Shown piece by piece: positions 34,301 to 46,300 of a stretch of DNA of 64,000 nt. The translations under genes were made by a program, and so were the position numbers. Source of the stretch: Tetracentron sinense (lineage: Eukaryota; Streptophyta; Magnoliopsida; Trochodendrales; Trochodendraceae); the NCBI GenBank assembly GCA_015143295.1, contig CM026568.1, forward strand, positions 38,420,299-38,484,298, written 5' to 3'. Each line of letters starts with the position of its first letter. The first letter of the stretch is position 1. The notes under the pieces were generated by a model, which worked only from the letters and a program-made list of their open reading frames with translations, was not told the origin of the DNA and did no database searches.

Positions 34301-37300
34301 AGTAGCATCTTTGGGGGAGAAATAGAAGCCAAAACCTATCGAGCCACCTCTTTTATTCGGTTGAATTTGTTCATTACGTTCTGTCAACTTCCCTTGGAAG
34401 TTGAAATATTGACTTCTTGCGAAAGTCACGTTGGGTCAGTGATGTAGGACAATGCAATGACCTAAAATCTAATGAGCTGAGATCAAGATTGAATTAATAA
34501 TAATAATAATGAAAATCATAAAAGATCAATCTTATCACAAATACAAGAAAACAATTTCATGATGATTTGAGGCCATGTCACAAACCTACAAATACGGCCC
34601 TCAATTATATCGCGATGGTTGTATGGAATTCTATGTTTTCACAAGCTTAGGGATTAGCTATTAACTCAATGCAGATTTTCTAACATTTTCTAGGGTTTCA
34701 AAGAAGGTTATTGGTTGATTTTAGGGTTTTGAATTTGTAGGAAGGTTGTATTTCAATGGGGTGAAGTAAGGGGGCTGTTATAGCAAGATTAAGACTATAT
34801 GAGGGTTGGACAACAATACGATAGGGCTGGGATTGGAGCAGCAACCCAGGATAGGGCTTAGGATGGTGCAGCTGTCGCGCCCCAAAATCCCATGTTGGTC
34901 AATGAGACCTTGGACCTGTGACACTGCATATCCATATTAACTTAACAACATAAAAGGCATGCTAAAATGTGGGTTAAATTAATTGACATCAATTCCATAA
35001 TCAATATAAACCATTATTACTGTAGACCAACTGAACATAAATAATCCGATCACCCATTGTAATCCCAAATACTAAAATTGAAACCTAAGCAACATCAACC
35101 TTAAAATTATATTACTACAACTTTTTCAAAACTGAAATAAAAACAACTAACTAACTAATGGATCAATAGTACGAATAATAATCCAAATCGATTTCTCTAT
35201 CATGGTAGTCACCTTCGGGCTCTTCTAAGTATTCTTCCTCAATCCAAGGCCCTGGTGCACAAATGTCAAATCCTCCTGAACCTCCCGACAATAACAATTC
35301 GACTGAGCATTGAATGCTCAGTGTATATAAAGTCTAGCTAACAATATCATATCATGCAATCATGATCACGCTTTATCATAAATGAACATATCTTACAATT
35401 CATGGTGCGGAAACATGTAAACATAGCATAATATCATTCATAGCATGTTGAGACTCGTGACTTGTGTAGACATGTAAAACTTGTGCATGTTCATGTAAAC
35501 CCTTGTAACCATGTAACAATACATGTAAGATAATTGGCAATGCGTGTAACATGATAATTCTCAATGCATGTAACATGTAATTCTCCAATGGCATGTAACA
35601 TGATGTTCTTGTGCTTGTGCTCATGATAGTGCTTGAGTGTCATGGTCAACCTTCATCTAGGTTATCCCTTAGATTCCGATATCACACCATCGAAACTCTA
35701 CCAAAGTCGCCCATACAACGATGATTAGAGAATTCATGGTTGTTAATATCATTCTCTAAGTATTTGCCTATCCAAAATTTAACCACTAATACATGCATAA
35801 TTACATATAATTTACATGTGAGATCATACAATGATACTTTATCATACATGGAAGAGAATCACAATTTTTTTTTTTGATCGGTGAAGTGAAGTGATGCATT
35901 AAAGAGAAAAGCTATAGAGGATTAACCCCATAAACGAGAGTTTACACGATTGTAAACTTAAGAATCACAATTATAATTATACCATAAACAATCATAATAT
36001 CCTCATTACATTCAGAACATAATCATCAATTTCCAAATTCAATCACCATTCAACATACTCCATTCCTTCATATTCATTCATGTACAAAATCCCGGAAATC
36101 ATCTCTTCACCCATGTTCAATCATATATGCATGAAATTTCCAGAAAAACCATTATGGTATCATGCATAAATCATCAATATAATCTTCAATTCCACATTAT
36201 AAAATCAATAACATATCAAATCCAATATCCATTCTTCCATTCAAAATCATAAACATTAACCCTCTTGAAATCATGCAAATCTTACCCTTAACATGATCAT
36301 CAAACCATAATAACATGTAAACATAATTTTCAGATCTTAAAATCATTATCTTGTAACTATTATTAGGTTAGAACAATATATAGTACCTCACAAGATCGCT
36401 TCCCTATGATCAAATTCACTTTAGAATGCTCTTGGATCTTAATCCCCAAGCTTTTCTTCTCCTTGAGACAAAACTTCTTTCAAAAGCCTAGGTTAAACCC
36501 TCTCTGGGATTTCTCAACCTTTTAGAATGTTTAAAACCCTAATACCCACAAGTTAGTGGTCTATTTATAGGCCTAGAGTCCTTTAGAAATTGCAATTCTC
36601 GGAATCCTAATCAATTTAGGTAGTTTATGGGCAAAATTCCCTACGGGCGGTCGACCGACGTGCATGGTGGTTGACCAGTGGTTGGGCTGTCGATCGACTT
36701 AGGCGAGCGGTCGACCGGCCATATGCTCACTCTTTACCCTATAACCCATACATTGTTTTGCATAGGGGGTCGACCGGGCTTGAGGGGGGTCGACCGGTGG
36801 ACTTTGACTTCCCTTGTTTTGACATTTTTCTTCTTCCTAACACTTACCCAATGGTCATACGACATACATAAACATAGTTAAACATTAATTGAGATGTTTT
36901 GACGCAAAATTCAAGGTCTTCATTCAATTTGCACAAATTTCAATAAATAAAAGTTTTGGGTCTCTACAACGGCAGCACTAGGGAGGGCCTGGGATAGGTG
37001 CTGTAGGGTTGGGGAATAAGGGGGAAGGCTGTGGCAGTGCTGAAGTAGGGCTGGGACAGCCTACGGCAGTGCCTAGAAGGCTGGGGAACAAGGTAGCAAC
37101 ATGGAAAAGGCTGGGGAAATGCTGCTGGGGTTGTGGCAGCAAGGAAAGGGGATGTGTGGGGGGGGGGGCTGCAGGGGGCTGTAACAGTAATGGGGGGCTA
37201 GGGTTTTGATTTGGGTGAGGTCTCTTGCAAGGGAAAAATCTAAGTTTTTGTAAATTAGGGTTTCAATGAAGAAAACAAAAAATTAAAGAAAAAGAAAGGA

Positions 37301-40300
37301 AAATAGATCTAGGGTTTCATAAATCATGGTTTCAATGAGGAACAAAAAAGTAGAGAAGAACAATGGAGAAAAGAGAGGAGAATATACCTTACACCTTTGG
37401 GAATCACTCCCATGGTATTACACCAAGAATCCTTTGGGAATCACTGTCATGACATCACACCAAATCCTATCGCTGGAGAATGCTCAAAAACACTTTCATT
37501 CATAAAAATTTACAACAAAAAATAAGTTTAAATAGATGTAAACCCTACTTGTATAAAGTCTAAAATACCCAAACTAATAAAAAGACTAAAATAACCCAGT
37601 ATTAATAAATTGTTTTCTCCCTAACTAAAAGTCAAGTTCATTGAGCTTTTATAACCATGTTAAATCAACCCATATGCACACCTTCCCAATGTGAGGTCTT
37701 CCTAATGATCAATGTGTGCATATGAGGTCTTCAATACTCAAAATCATCCACCCAAAGTGACACACTCAAAATCATCCACCCAAAGTGACACACGAGCCTT
37801 CTTTTTCTTCCTCTATGATAAACTTTAAATTGATGCTCGACCGCATCAGTTAGGTTCTCCCAAAAAAATGATTTCTTGACTTTTATTGGCTTTTGACTTC
37901 CACGGGAAGTCAAACATAGAGTGATAAACCAAACACTTTTGTTAGCGACTTTTGATTTTTGTCAACCTAGAAGTCTGTAGAAGTCTTTGGAGAAATTTAT
38001 CCAAACACTACCTTGTAAACTCATATTTTAAGTTTGAAGTTGGTTTCACGGACTTGTAGAAGAACCCGATTCTAGGACTTGTACAAATTCTTCTTAAAGT
38101 CTTGAGCATATAGAAAAATCCTCACCCAATTCTGATTTTTGTAGGCTTGTTTATGGCCGATTTAAGTTTCAGATCAGGAACATAATTTGCTACAAGTTGT
38201 TGCACTGGAGATGAACGCTGGGTCACCTTTCCTTTTTGAATGACTACCTGAGCTGAGGATGCTCTTTAGCATAGCGGACCCTTTATTTGTCATGCTAGAA
38301 TGCTCTTTTTGGTGTTTGTGTTCTCCAAATGGTCTACTAACATTTTTTCTTGGATCAACTACTATTTTGTCACCTTAACTTCATGATTGTGTGTGTTGAC
38401 TTGGTGCATGATAACTTGTTCCATATCCGCATGAGCCTAAAATGCTTTGTGCCATTTAATATTACAAAAAAGTAAAAATAAAAGATTCCATAATATACAA
38501 CAAATTGATGCTTGCTTGCTTTTGAACTACATTGGTCTGATTCCTATCTCACAGGGATACGTAGGCAATCCTCACGGATGCGACCCTCTAATTAGAAACT
38601 ATTTTTTTCCCTTTTAGAATGCTTGGTTTTATTAAGTTTCCTTTGCATGATGGGCTACTATTTGGAATGTTTTCAACTCTTCATGTGATTGAAAAGCTGC
38701 TCAATTGCAAGTTTCTAATTTGAAAGTTGTTTCCAACTTCGACTGATTAATTATTTAGCATGTTATAATATTTAGCCATGAATTTGATAATAATAATAGC
38801 ATGTTTTAATTAGGAATTATAATAACTTGGTTTCCAATTCAGTTGAAGGTGAGTTTAAGGAGTAGGCCTGTGGCGGGTTTCTTTGCTCAAATATATTATT
38901 TTTGATCACTTGTCTTATCTATTGTTAGATTAGGGTTCCTATTCTCTTCTCAAATTAGAATAGGCGAGGACTCCAATTTAGTGATTTTTCATTATTCCTT
39001 ATTTTAGGGTTTTCCCAATTTGGAGTGGTGAAAAATGTTATGTCCACACTCACTATTCTCAATAATTTCACTGTAAGAGGATTAGGTGGAAAATTACGAT
39101 TGGAATATATATATATGACGAAAGCAATACAAAGAAAATTGACTGATAGGTGGACTAAATGAAAAAGCAAGAACTATACAAGAAAAAACCATTCTCGAAT
39201 CTTGTTCAGATTAATAAGTGTAGATGTCTTACAATGAAACAAGGAGGTTAGATAGCTCGTCTCGAGAAAGCAAGGAGGTTAGAGGGCTTTTCTAATTCAA
39301 TAGACCTAAGGGGTCTAAGAAAATTTTAATTTCGAGCTAAATCAGAAAGAAAGGGATTGCCCAAATCCTAGATGAAACTATTTTTTAAATGGATAAAGCT
39401 AAAAAGACGAGGAAAAGAACAATGAAGAGGGGAGTTACAGTCACCTCACCAGGTATCTTCCCAAAATTTAATTTTAGTCTCATAAGCACCCAAAACTATT
39501 AGGATCTAAGGGGGATTTCCTTACCCTTTTCCCCAAAAGGTCCAAGTTCCTCTCTTTGAGTCTGCTAATGTTCAAGCCCCATTCAGTCTTGGGTTTTGTT
39601 GCCACCTCATGATTTACCTAGTGATCCTTCTTGGTGCCTTGATTGTCCCACAAAAAGTTCCTTTGCATCTATTCAAGCCTTTTAATACCTTTGTCTGGCA
39701 AGTGGCATCTTGAATAGACTTAATGAGAATTACTTTGCTCCCAAAGAGCTGTAGTTCCTCATCCAAGCCGACAATCTTCTCTTGAACATCTCAATGATCG
39801 AATCCCAGATCTTCAATTGGCTACTCGGGGGATGAAGATGTCATAGGGGTCAGTGACCAATGCCTAAACACATGATATTAGCAGAATTCAAGGATTCCAA
39901 CTCGTAGCATCTAGATCTTTCCAGATTAAGCTTGAGCACTAAAATAACATTTTTCTATCGATAACCCTGAAATAACCTTGAAACATTTCAAAAAGTATTT
40001 CGGGTTGATTACCATGTTTTCATATTCTTTGCAAAATAGAATGGTATTGTTGCAAAACTAGAGATGGGAAATATTCAACCCTATTCCCTCCACTTCAAAT
40101 CTCTGACCATGTTAATGGATTTGACTTTGTAATTAATTTGCTCAAAAGATCCCCCACATTGTGAAAAGAAAGGGGGATAGTGGTTCTGCTTGCCCAATAC
40201 CTCTGGTCGAGTGGAAGAAACCTTTAAGCGATTTGTTTAAAAGAATAGAGAAGAAAACAGAGGCCATGCAACCTTTTATCCGCTTCCCCCATCTAACCCT

Positions 40301-43300
40301 AGCTACCCCCATTCCCGCCCTCCATGCATTCTAAAGAGATAAGGACTTCAAAAAGAATGTCTTGAAGCTCTAAGAGGAGGGGCAGTGATCTACTCTAAAG
40401 CTTCCTTTAATATGCCTCTTGGGGCAAGTTTCAAGTCAAAAAATATGTGGGATCCAATGTTGGAAAAGGGTGATTAGGAGACTTCCTGCTTGCAAATCTC
40501 TCCTCTCTAAAGGGGCAAGACCACTCTGATAAAGAACATTATGATGAGCATTCTCACTTCTAGTGTGGATAATCTTGAGAAATCTCAAAGTGACTGTTTT
40601 TGGAATGATAGATTAGAAGCCAGGAAATGCCACATGATTGAGTGGAAAAATGTATCTTGTCCTACTAAGATTGGAGGATTAAGTCTAAAGTCTATTCGTG
40701 ATACAAACACAACGCTCCTTGGTAAATGACTATGCAATTTAGACCTTGGTGGGAGAGGGAAAGCTTATGGAAGGTCATTGTGGGAAAGTATGGGGAAATG
40801 TTTGTGTGGGAGCCTAAGGAGGTCACCGGTACCTATGGAGTAGGGGTGTGGAAAGTGCTTCTTCACGTGAAAGGGAGTTCGATAAGCACATCAGTTACTA
40901 GGTAGGTAGAGGTTATTAGTATGGTTCAAAATATTGGTATCGGTACAGGTATCGGTTAGGAGATTATTGGTACGTATCAGAGTATCGGTTCGATATTGTC
41001 TATACGCTGAAAAAATTAAGATACGTTAAGATATGCTAAGAAAAACTTGGATACTTTGCATAAAACTTCTTTTAATGCAAATATAATCTAAAAAAAAACT
41101 AAATGAAGTCCCTTAACTACATTAATAGCCATACATATGAGAGTTAAGAATTTTATAAGTTAAAAAGGTGAGTAAGCTGATAATCAGGTATGGAAACATA
41201 AGTTATAGTCATTTAGCCAAGTATAGACAATACAATCTAAGTATAAAAACTTTACATTCAATTAAATACATAAGAAAATATTGACTTTACAACCATAAAG
41301 TAAATGACATATAATATATAAGCATTGGCAAACTCATTACCACATTGAACTACATGCAGACTCGAACATTGTGGGCTCAAGAATTGAATAGAATGATACA
41401 TGATAAGTTTGCCAGATATGATCACAATACTGTGCCCAACTCATGTAAACGTGGTATGTGGCTTGGTATATCTGTATGTATATTTGCAAACCCGAGAGCT
41501 CTGGAATTTGTTTATAACCTTAAATGTCACTCGATGCTTGAGATTGAGCATCATGTTTATAAGCTCCAAATTAGTAGGACTGGACATCATGACCATAACC
41601 ATAACCATATGAGGACGAAAATGCACTCTCATATCTATACTCACTATCACGATGACTACGCTCATCAACATTAACTCTACCCGTCCTATGTATCATGTTA
41701 TCCATGCCTCGTGACTGCCCATAATCACCCGTACGTCCATCATATTGTTCAATACCACACTGTAATTGCTTGTACGTCGGGCTCTCATGATCACAACTCC
41801 CTGTCTTTTTAAAATGAAGATTGGTTGTCTGTGACAATCTGCACCACAAATTCCTCTCCAATCTCATCTATCACATCATCAATTAACTAATGGAGGTATA
41901 CATGATTCTTAATAAAACTGGAGACATTAATGGATTTGTGAAATACTGTATTACCATCATAGTAGACGAGGAAGTTAATCTGTGACAACCTTGTCGACCT
42001 GGTCCAATTGTCGCACATAAGACTCACTTCGTATGTATTCAAGTTAAAAGAATTGATGTAAGTGCGGATCTCGACAATCTCCTCATCAAATAACGGACCA
42101 GTGATCTCGTAGGGAGTGGGTCCCTTTATGCCTGGCCATGCTCTCTGGATCTCATTAATCATGATCTGATAGTAGAGATGTGACGTTAGATGGGATGTGA
42201 TTAAAAATAAAACTTTTCAATTGCTCTCTTTACTGTCTTCACTATATTTCCTCTAGATAATTTTCCACTTAACTTCTTCTGAAATGCCCGTTTTGCATTG
42301 TACATATAGGGGTCCATCTCCTCAATGCTCAGGCCACTACTCTTCTTCGACTTTGACCTTAACACGTCTAGAACATACCGATCAAATGCCTCATGTATGC
42401 TCTATGTTATCCGCATCCCTCCTTTCCCCCTTTTCGACCCCCTGCCTCACGTTGTGAACCACCAAATCCGTGCCTAGTGGCCTAAAATCGATATATCTCC
42501 CCCCTCTCCCTTATGTCTTGCCTAGAACGCCTCATGGCTGTCTTCATCTGCTTCCTCTTGAGTGGGTCACATCATCATCGTCATCATCATCACCATCATT
42601 GTCACCAGCATGTCCTCCAAACCGACCCATTAGATTAGCCCTAAGGTTCTTGCTTGTCGCAGCCGCTTGCTTCTTCTCAATCTTCTCTTTTAGGTGTGCC
42701 ATTATTGCTTGGCTAACCTCTCGATGGCAATAGGGCAAGAGTGAATGTTTGTCTTTATTCCCTCCAAATGTTCTTTTAGTGGAGTGATCCAACCACATTT
42801 TGACTAAAATCCATATAAATTACATTTCGTCCCGTGTCTCGTCCCATCTAAATATTCTCCATATTGCCACCCTATATTCTAGACTTGCTCTTTACATTTA
42901 CCTTTATCTGTCTTTGGCACAATCAAATCTATATAGAAAGAAACAATGATCATTAATATATAGCATTTCAGAGTACACAATTAAGTTATATATAATTATT
43001 TTCAATTAAAGAATATTAAAAAAATAAAAATTTAGAGTTTGTACTTGGGTCTTGTAGTTCATCTATAGAATTAATTCATTTCATTTTTTGTACCATAGAT
43101 TGAAGGTATTTTTCAAAATATTGAAGATTTTTCAGAAATTGTTGGAAAATTGTCGATTTCTAAGAAACAAATGGGTTTTGATTTATGGATTTCGCATGAA
43201 ATCAATAGGTCTACTCATTTTATGTTGATTACAACCTATTTTCATGAATTTAAATAATTAAAATGGAAAAAATAAGAAAATTTTATATACATTCAAAAAT

Positions 43301-46300
43301 TTAGGGAAACATTTTCAATCCAAAGTCAATGCTATGATCTTCGTTTTCGAACCTAAAATCAACAACTGAGTTGTTGTTTTAGGCTTAGAAATTGCTTACA
43401 GGAATTTTTTTGTGTGAAAAAAATGGTTCTAGGGGTGTTTTGAATTTTGAAATACCCAAAAAATCAATTTCTTACGATTTTTATGTGTACCGAGTACTAC
43501 CAAAAAAATGAGAGCGTATTCTTAGGTACTGTAAGGCATCGGTAGTATCGGCCTGATACCCACCCGTGCCCCTGCGCTACCTAGGACTAACAGTAGTTCC
43601 CCGTACTAGTGTACCGGTTTGCTGGATTTTCATGACGTACCGGACCGATACGTCTTGATTGTTTGAACCATGGTTATAAGATTAAATTTTAGGATGACTT
43701 TGATGTGGGTAATCGACTCTTAACATAATTTTGGCAACATATATTCGGCCGTGGATAAGGAGTGCGTGGTTGCCTTTTTTTTCCCGATTGAGTAACAAAC
43801 AATTTGATTTGGTTCCCTAGGTTAAGAAGGGGGTTGACTGACTGAGATGAATACTTTTTACACTTCTTGCATCTCCTCTACTAGTTCAGCCAAGCGTATC
43901 AGAAAGAGAGTGTATATAGTGGGCCAGGGACAATGATTTTTGTTTCACGGTAAAATCATTCTTCCTATCTTTCATCGATAATTCCCTTTCCTTTTTGTGT
44001 TGCAAGGAACCCTGGAAATCTCTCCAAGCCCAAGATATCTTTCGTCCTCTAGATGGAAGCATTGGATATCCTAATCCTTGACCATTTGAACAGTAGAGGG
44101 TGGCTATAAATTAAGGAGGATACGGTAGATCATTTGCTATTACTAGCTTTGTTCGGTGGATTTGAAGCCAATTCATTTCTCTTTTTGAGTCCAGTGGGAC
44201 AATATTGACAAGAAATCTAGTGTTGTTTGGAAGATGTTTCCAGGAGCAATTTGTTGGAGCTTTATGGAAGGAATGGAATAGAAGTGCTTTTGAGTAAAAA
44301 GAAAGTTTACTCATATTATAGAACTTCTTGTTTTTTGGTGCTTAAATTGGAAGGATTGTGAATGAATGGATATGGCTTCTTTTCTTCTCTTGGGCGATAG
44401 CTGAGTGCTACTTTTGCGGGGTTTTCTTCTGCCTCTTGAGATATTGGTGCATAGCTCTTATGCTTGTTGTATAACCCCTTGGTGTTGAGCTTCTTGTTCG
44501 AGACTGCTTTGTTATTGCCTCCATCTTTATATCTTACGAGTATATTTTACCTTTCCCTATTAAAATAAATGTCTAATCCCCTAAGATGTTTGCTCTACGA
44601 ATGCTCCCCCTCAAGACGGTAATAAATGCCAATCAGTCCTGGCTTGGATAAGATACAAAGTTTAATCATCAGGGGAGGCATTTCTGAACTTATTGATGTA
44701 AACACAATGGCATATAAAGAAAGAATAAGACATCAATTGAGGAAGTTACATTGTGAATCTGGGGGCCGTTGGTTGGGGGGGGGGGGATCGAAGATATTTG
44801 TTCTGTTTTTTGAATTTTGAGATGATCCATGCAAGATATTCATAGCATTTTCCAATTCAATTGATATGTGGATGATAGCTCATTAGGAACTATTGTGAGA
44901 TGGCAGAAATTGCTTGGAGTCGCCATGCCTTACTTTTCATGATAGCGAACTAGGAAATCCAGGTAATTCTGATCTAGGTGGCTCTCTAGAGCAAGAAAAA
45001 TGGGGTTTACAGTGGACCTTGGAGAAAATGGATCATTGGACTAGTTCCTGAACCGATGAATTCTGGGAGATGTTAGATCATTTGTAGATATTTGATTTGA
45101 GTCTTCTTGTGTAAAGGGAATGTTTGATCCATTGTGTATCCTCGTTTGTTTTTTCTTAATACCCGTGAAGGTCTGGTTTTAGCGTACCTTAAAATTCACC
45201 AGCATGCAACGAGTGAAGACCGTCTTTTTTTCGTTCTTTTCTAGCAGAGAATGTATCTATTTATGTTTTAGCATGTTCCTTAGCGTCTGTTAGCATGTTG
45301 AAGGAGAAACTACTACAAGTCTACAATTTCTCTGGCTCTTTTATCTGTATGCCTATATCTCATTAGCGTAGCAGGAAAGTCTTGAATTATCTGGATTAAT
45401 CGGTTCGGTGAAACTAAGTCATGAGCATATTGGAGGATCGTAGCCCACTCGCCTTTTCTCTCTTCTCAAATCACTTGTCCTGTGGTGCTAACACGTAGCC
45501 ATTAAAGCGCGCCTAGTAATTTATAGTTGAGTAGGTTGTGCAATTTCCCAAAAAAAAACATAAACACCCTCTAGTGGCCTCGTGTCAGCACTGCATTGCA
45601 AGTGGGTATGGGGTGGGTGAAAAGTGAGTGGCCTCAGCATTTTCCTATTGTATTAGTATGTACACCCCTGCATATACTTTCTCACAAGTACATGTCTTCC
45701 TGTGTGAAAAAACTATACGGCTTAATTCTTATTTATATGTTTGTGTATCAACAGAGAAAACGTCTAACCTTCTTAGAGGAGAAGCCTCATCTCAAGGGCA
45801 TTATCAACAGCATACTTTTCATGCCTTGGGTTGATTTATGTTTCGTGACTGGTGGGAGCGATCATGCTGTGATACTTTGGAATGAGAAAGATGGTGAAAA
45901 CTTATGGAAACCAAAGGTCTTACACAGAAACCTGCATTCTTCGGCTGTCATGGGAGTTGCTGGAATGCAACAAAAGCAGATAGTAATTTCTGTTGGTGCA
46001 GATAAGAGAATTATTGGATTTGATATGTTAGCCGGAAGAGCTGATTTCAAACATCAAATAGAAAGCAAATGCATGAGTGTTCTGCCTAATCCACGTGACT
46101 TCAACCTATTTATGGTTCAAACAGGGTGAGCAACAGCTTATAAAATCTGCACCTGCAATTTTCATGTCATCGTTACATTTTTTTCTTTTGTACAGTGTTG
46201 CATTAAAGCTCAACCAGAATGCGATTTCTATTACTTAATTCTTACCATTCCAATGTTAAGACGGTTCGTTCTATACTTGCATACTTCCACATTCTGCAAT

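Larger units (their letters stand above)
34440..37848. repeat. Solo LTR, second copy, carrying an inserted LTR
   Basis: Ends TGATGTAGGA and CCGCATCA as in 27925-29183. Flanks GTCAG (34435-34439) and GTTAG (37849-37853), 4 of 5 matching. Homologous to the first copy on both sides of the insertion 34873-36968 (for example CAATGCAATGACCT at the start and AATGCTCAAAAACACT near 37470). Confidence 0.8.
33492..38012. mobile_element. TIR element (about 1.1 kb without its insert), split by a solo LTR
   Basis: Left end GGTACTGTTTTGATGAACTT, right end is the complement of GGTAGTGTTTGGATAAATTT: about 30 bp of imperfect inverted ends of the GGTAGTGTTTGG class common in plant MITEs. The flanks are TTA and TTG, so a mutated 3-bp TSD is possible but unproven. 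The LTR at 34440-37848 lies inside it. Confidence 0.5.
40920..43672 (-). mobile_element. hAT transposon, internally deleted, 2.75 kb
   Basis: Ends TATGGTTCAAAATATTGGTA and the complement of CATGGTTCAAACAATCAAGA. Flanks GTTATTAG (40912-40919) and GTTATAAG (43673-43680), 7 of 8. The minus strand carries BED-finger, DUF659 and C-terminal tail remnants of a hAT transposase. The dimerisation (hATC) part is missing. It splits the LINE and is the longest member of the CATGGTTCAAAATATCGG family here. Confidence 0.83.
40400..44575 (+). mobile_element. LINE fragment, plus strand, split by a hAT element
   Basis: Plus strand: FNMPLGASFKSKNMWDPMLE (40405-40465), TTLIKNIMMSILTSSVDNLE (40510-40570), WNDRLEARKCHMIEWKNVSC (40594-40655), then WWERESLWKVIVGKYGE-like sequence to 40919. 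After the hAT insertion it resumes at 43673 (zf-RVT-like DTVDHLLLL near 44120-44150) and ends in TTAAAATAAATG near 44575. Stops and frameshifts throughout. Confidence 0.7.

Noticed and set aside
39440-40919. Single LINE with a twin-priming 5' inversion
   Set aside because: Both orientations contain the same RT-downstream block, which a simple inversion of one copy cannot give.
41345-41674. Histidine-rich plus-strand protein (repeated HDHNHNH-like residues) as a metal binder
   Set aside because: It is the complement of the Ser/Tyr/Gly-rich tail of the hAT transposase on the minus strand.
42470-42733. Plus-strand Ser/Pro-rich frame
   Set aside because: Complement of the transposase linker with its poly-Asp run; no independent evidence.
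45596-45754. N-terminal extension of the exon 6 frame
   Set aside because: It is intron read-through; the acceptor at 45753-45754 gives the right phase from exon 5, and the upstream residues do not look like WD40 sequence.
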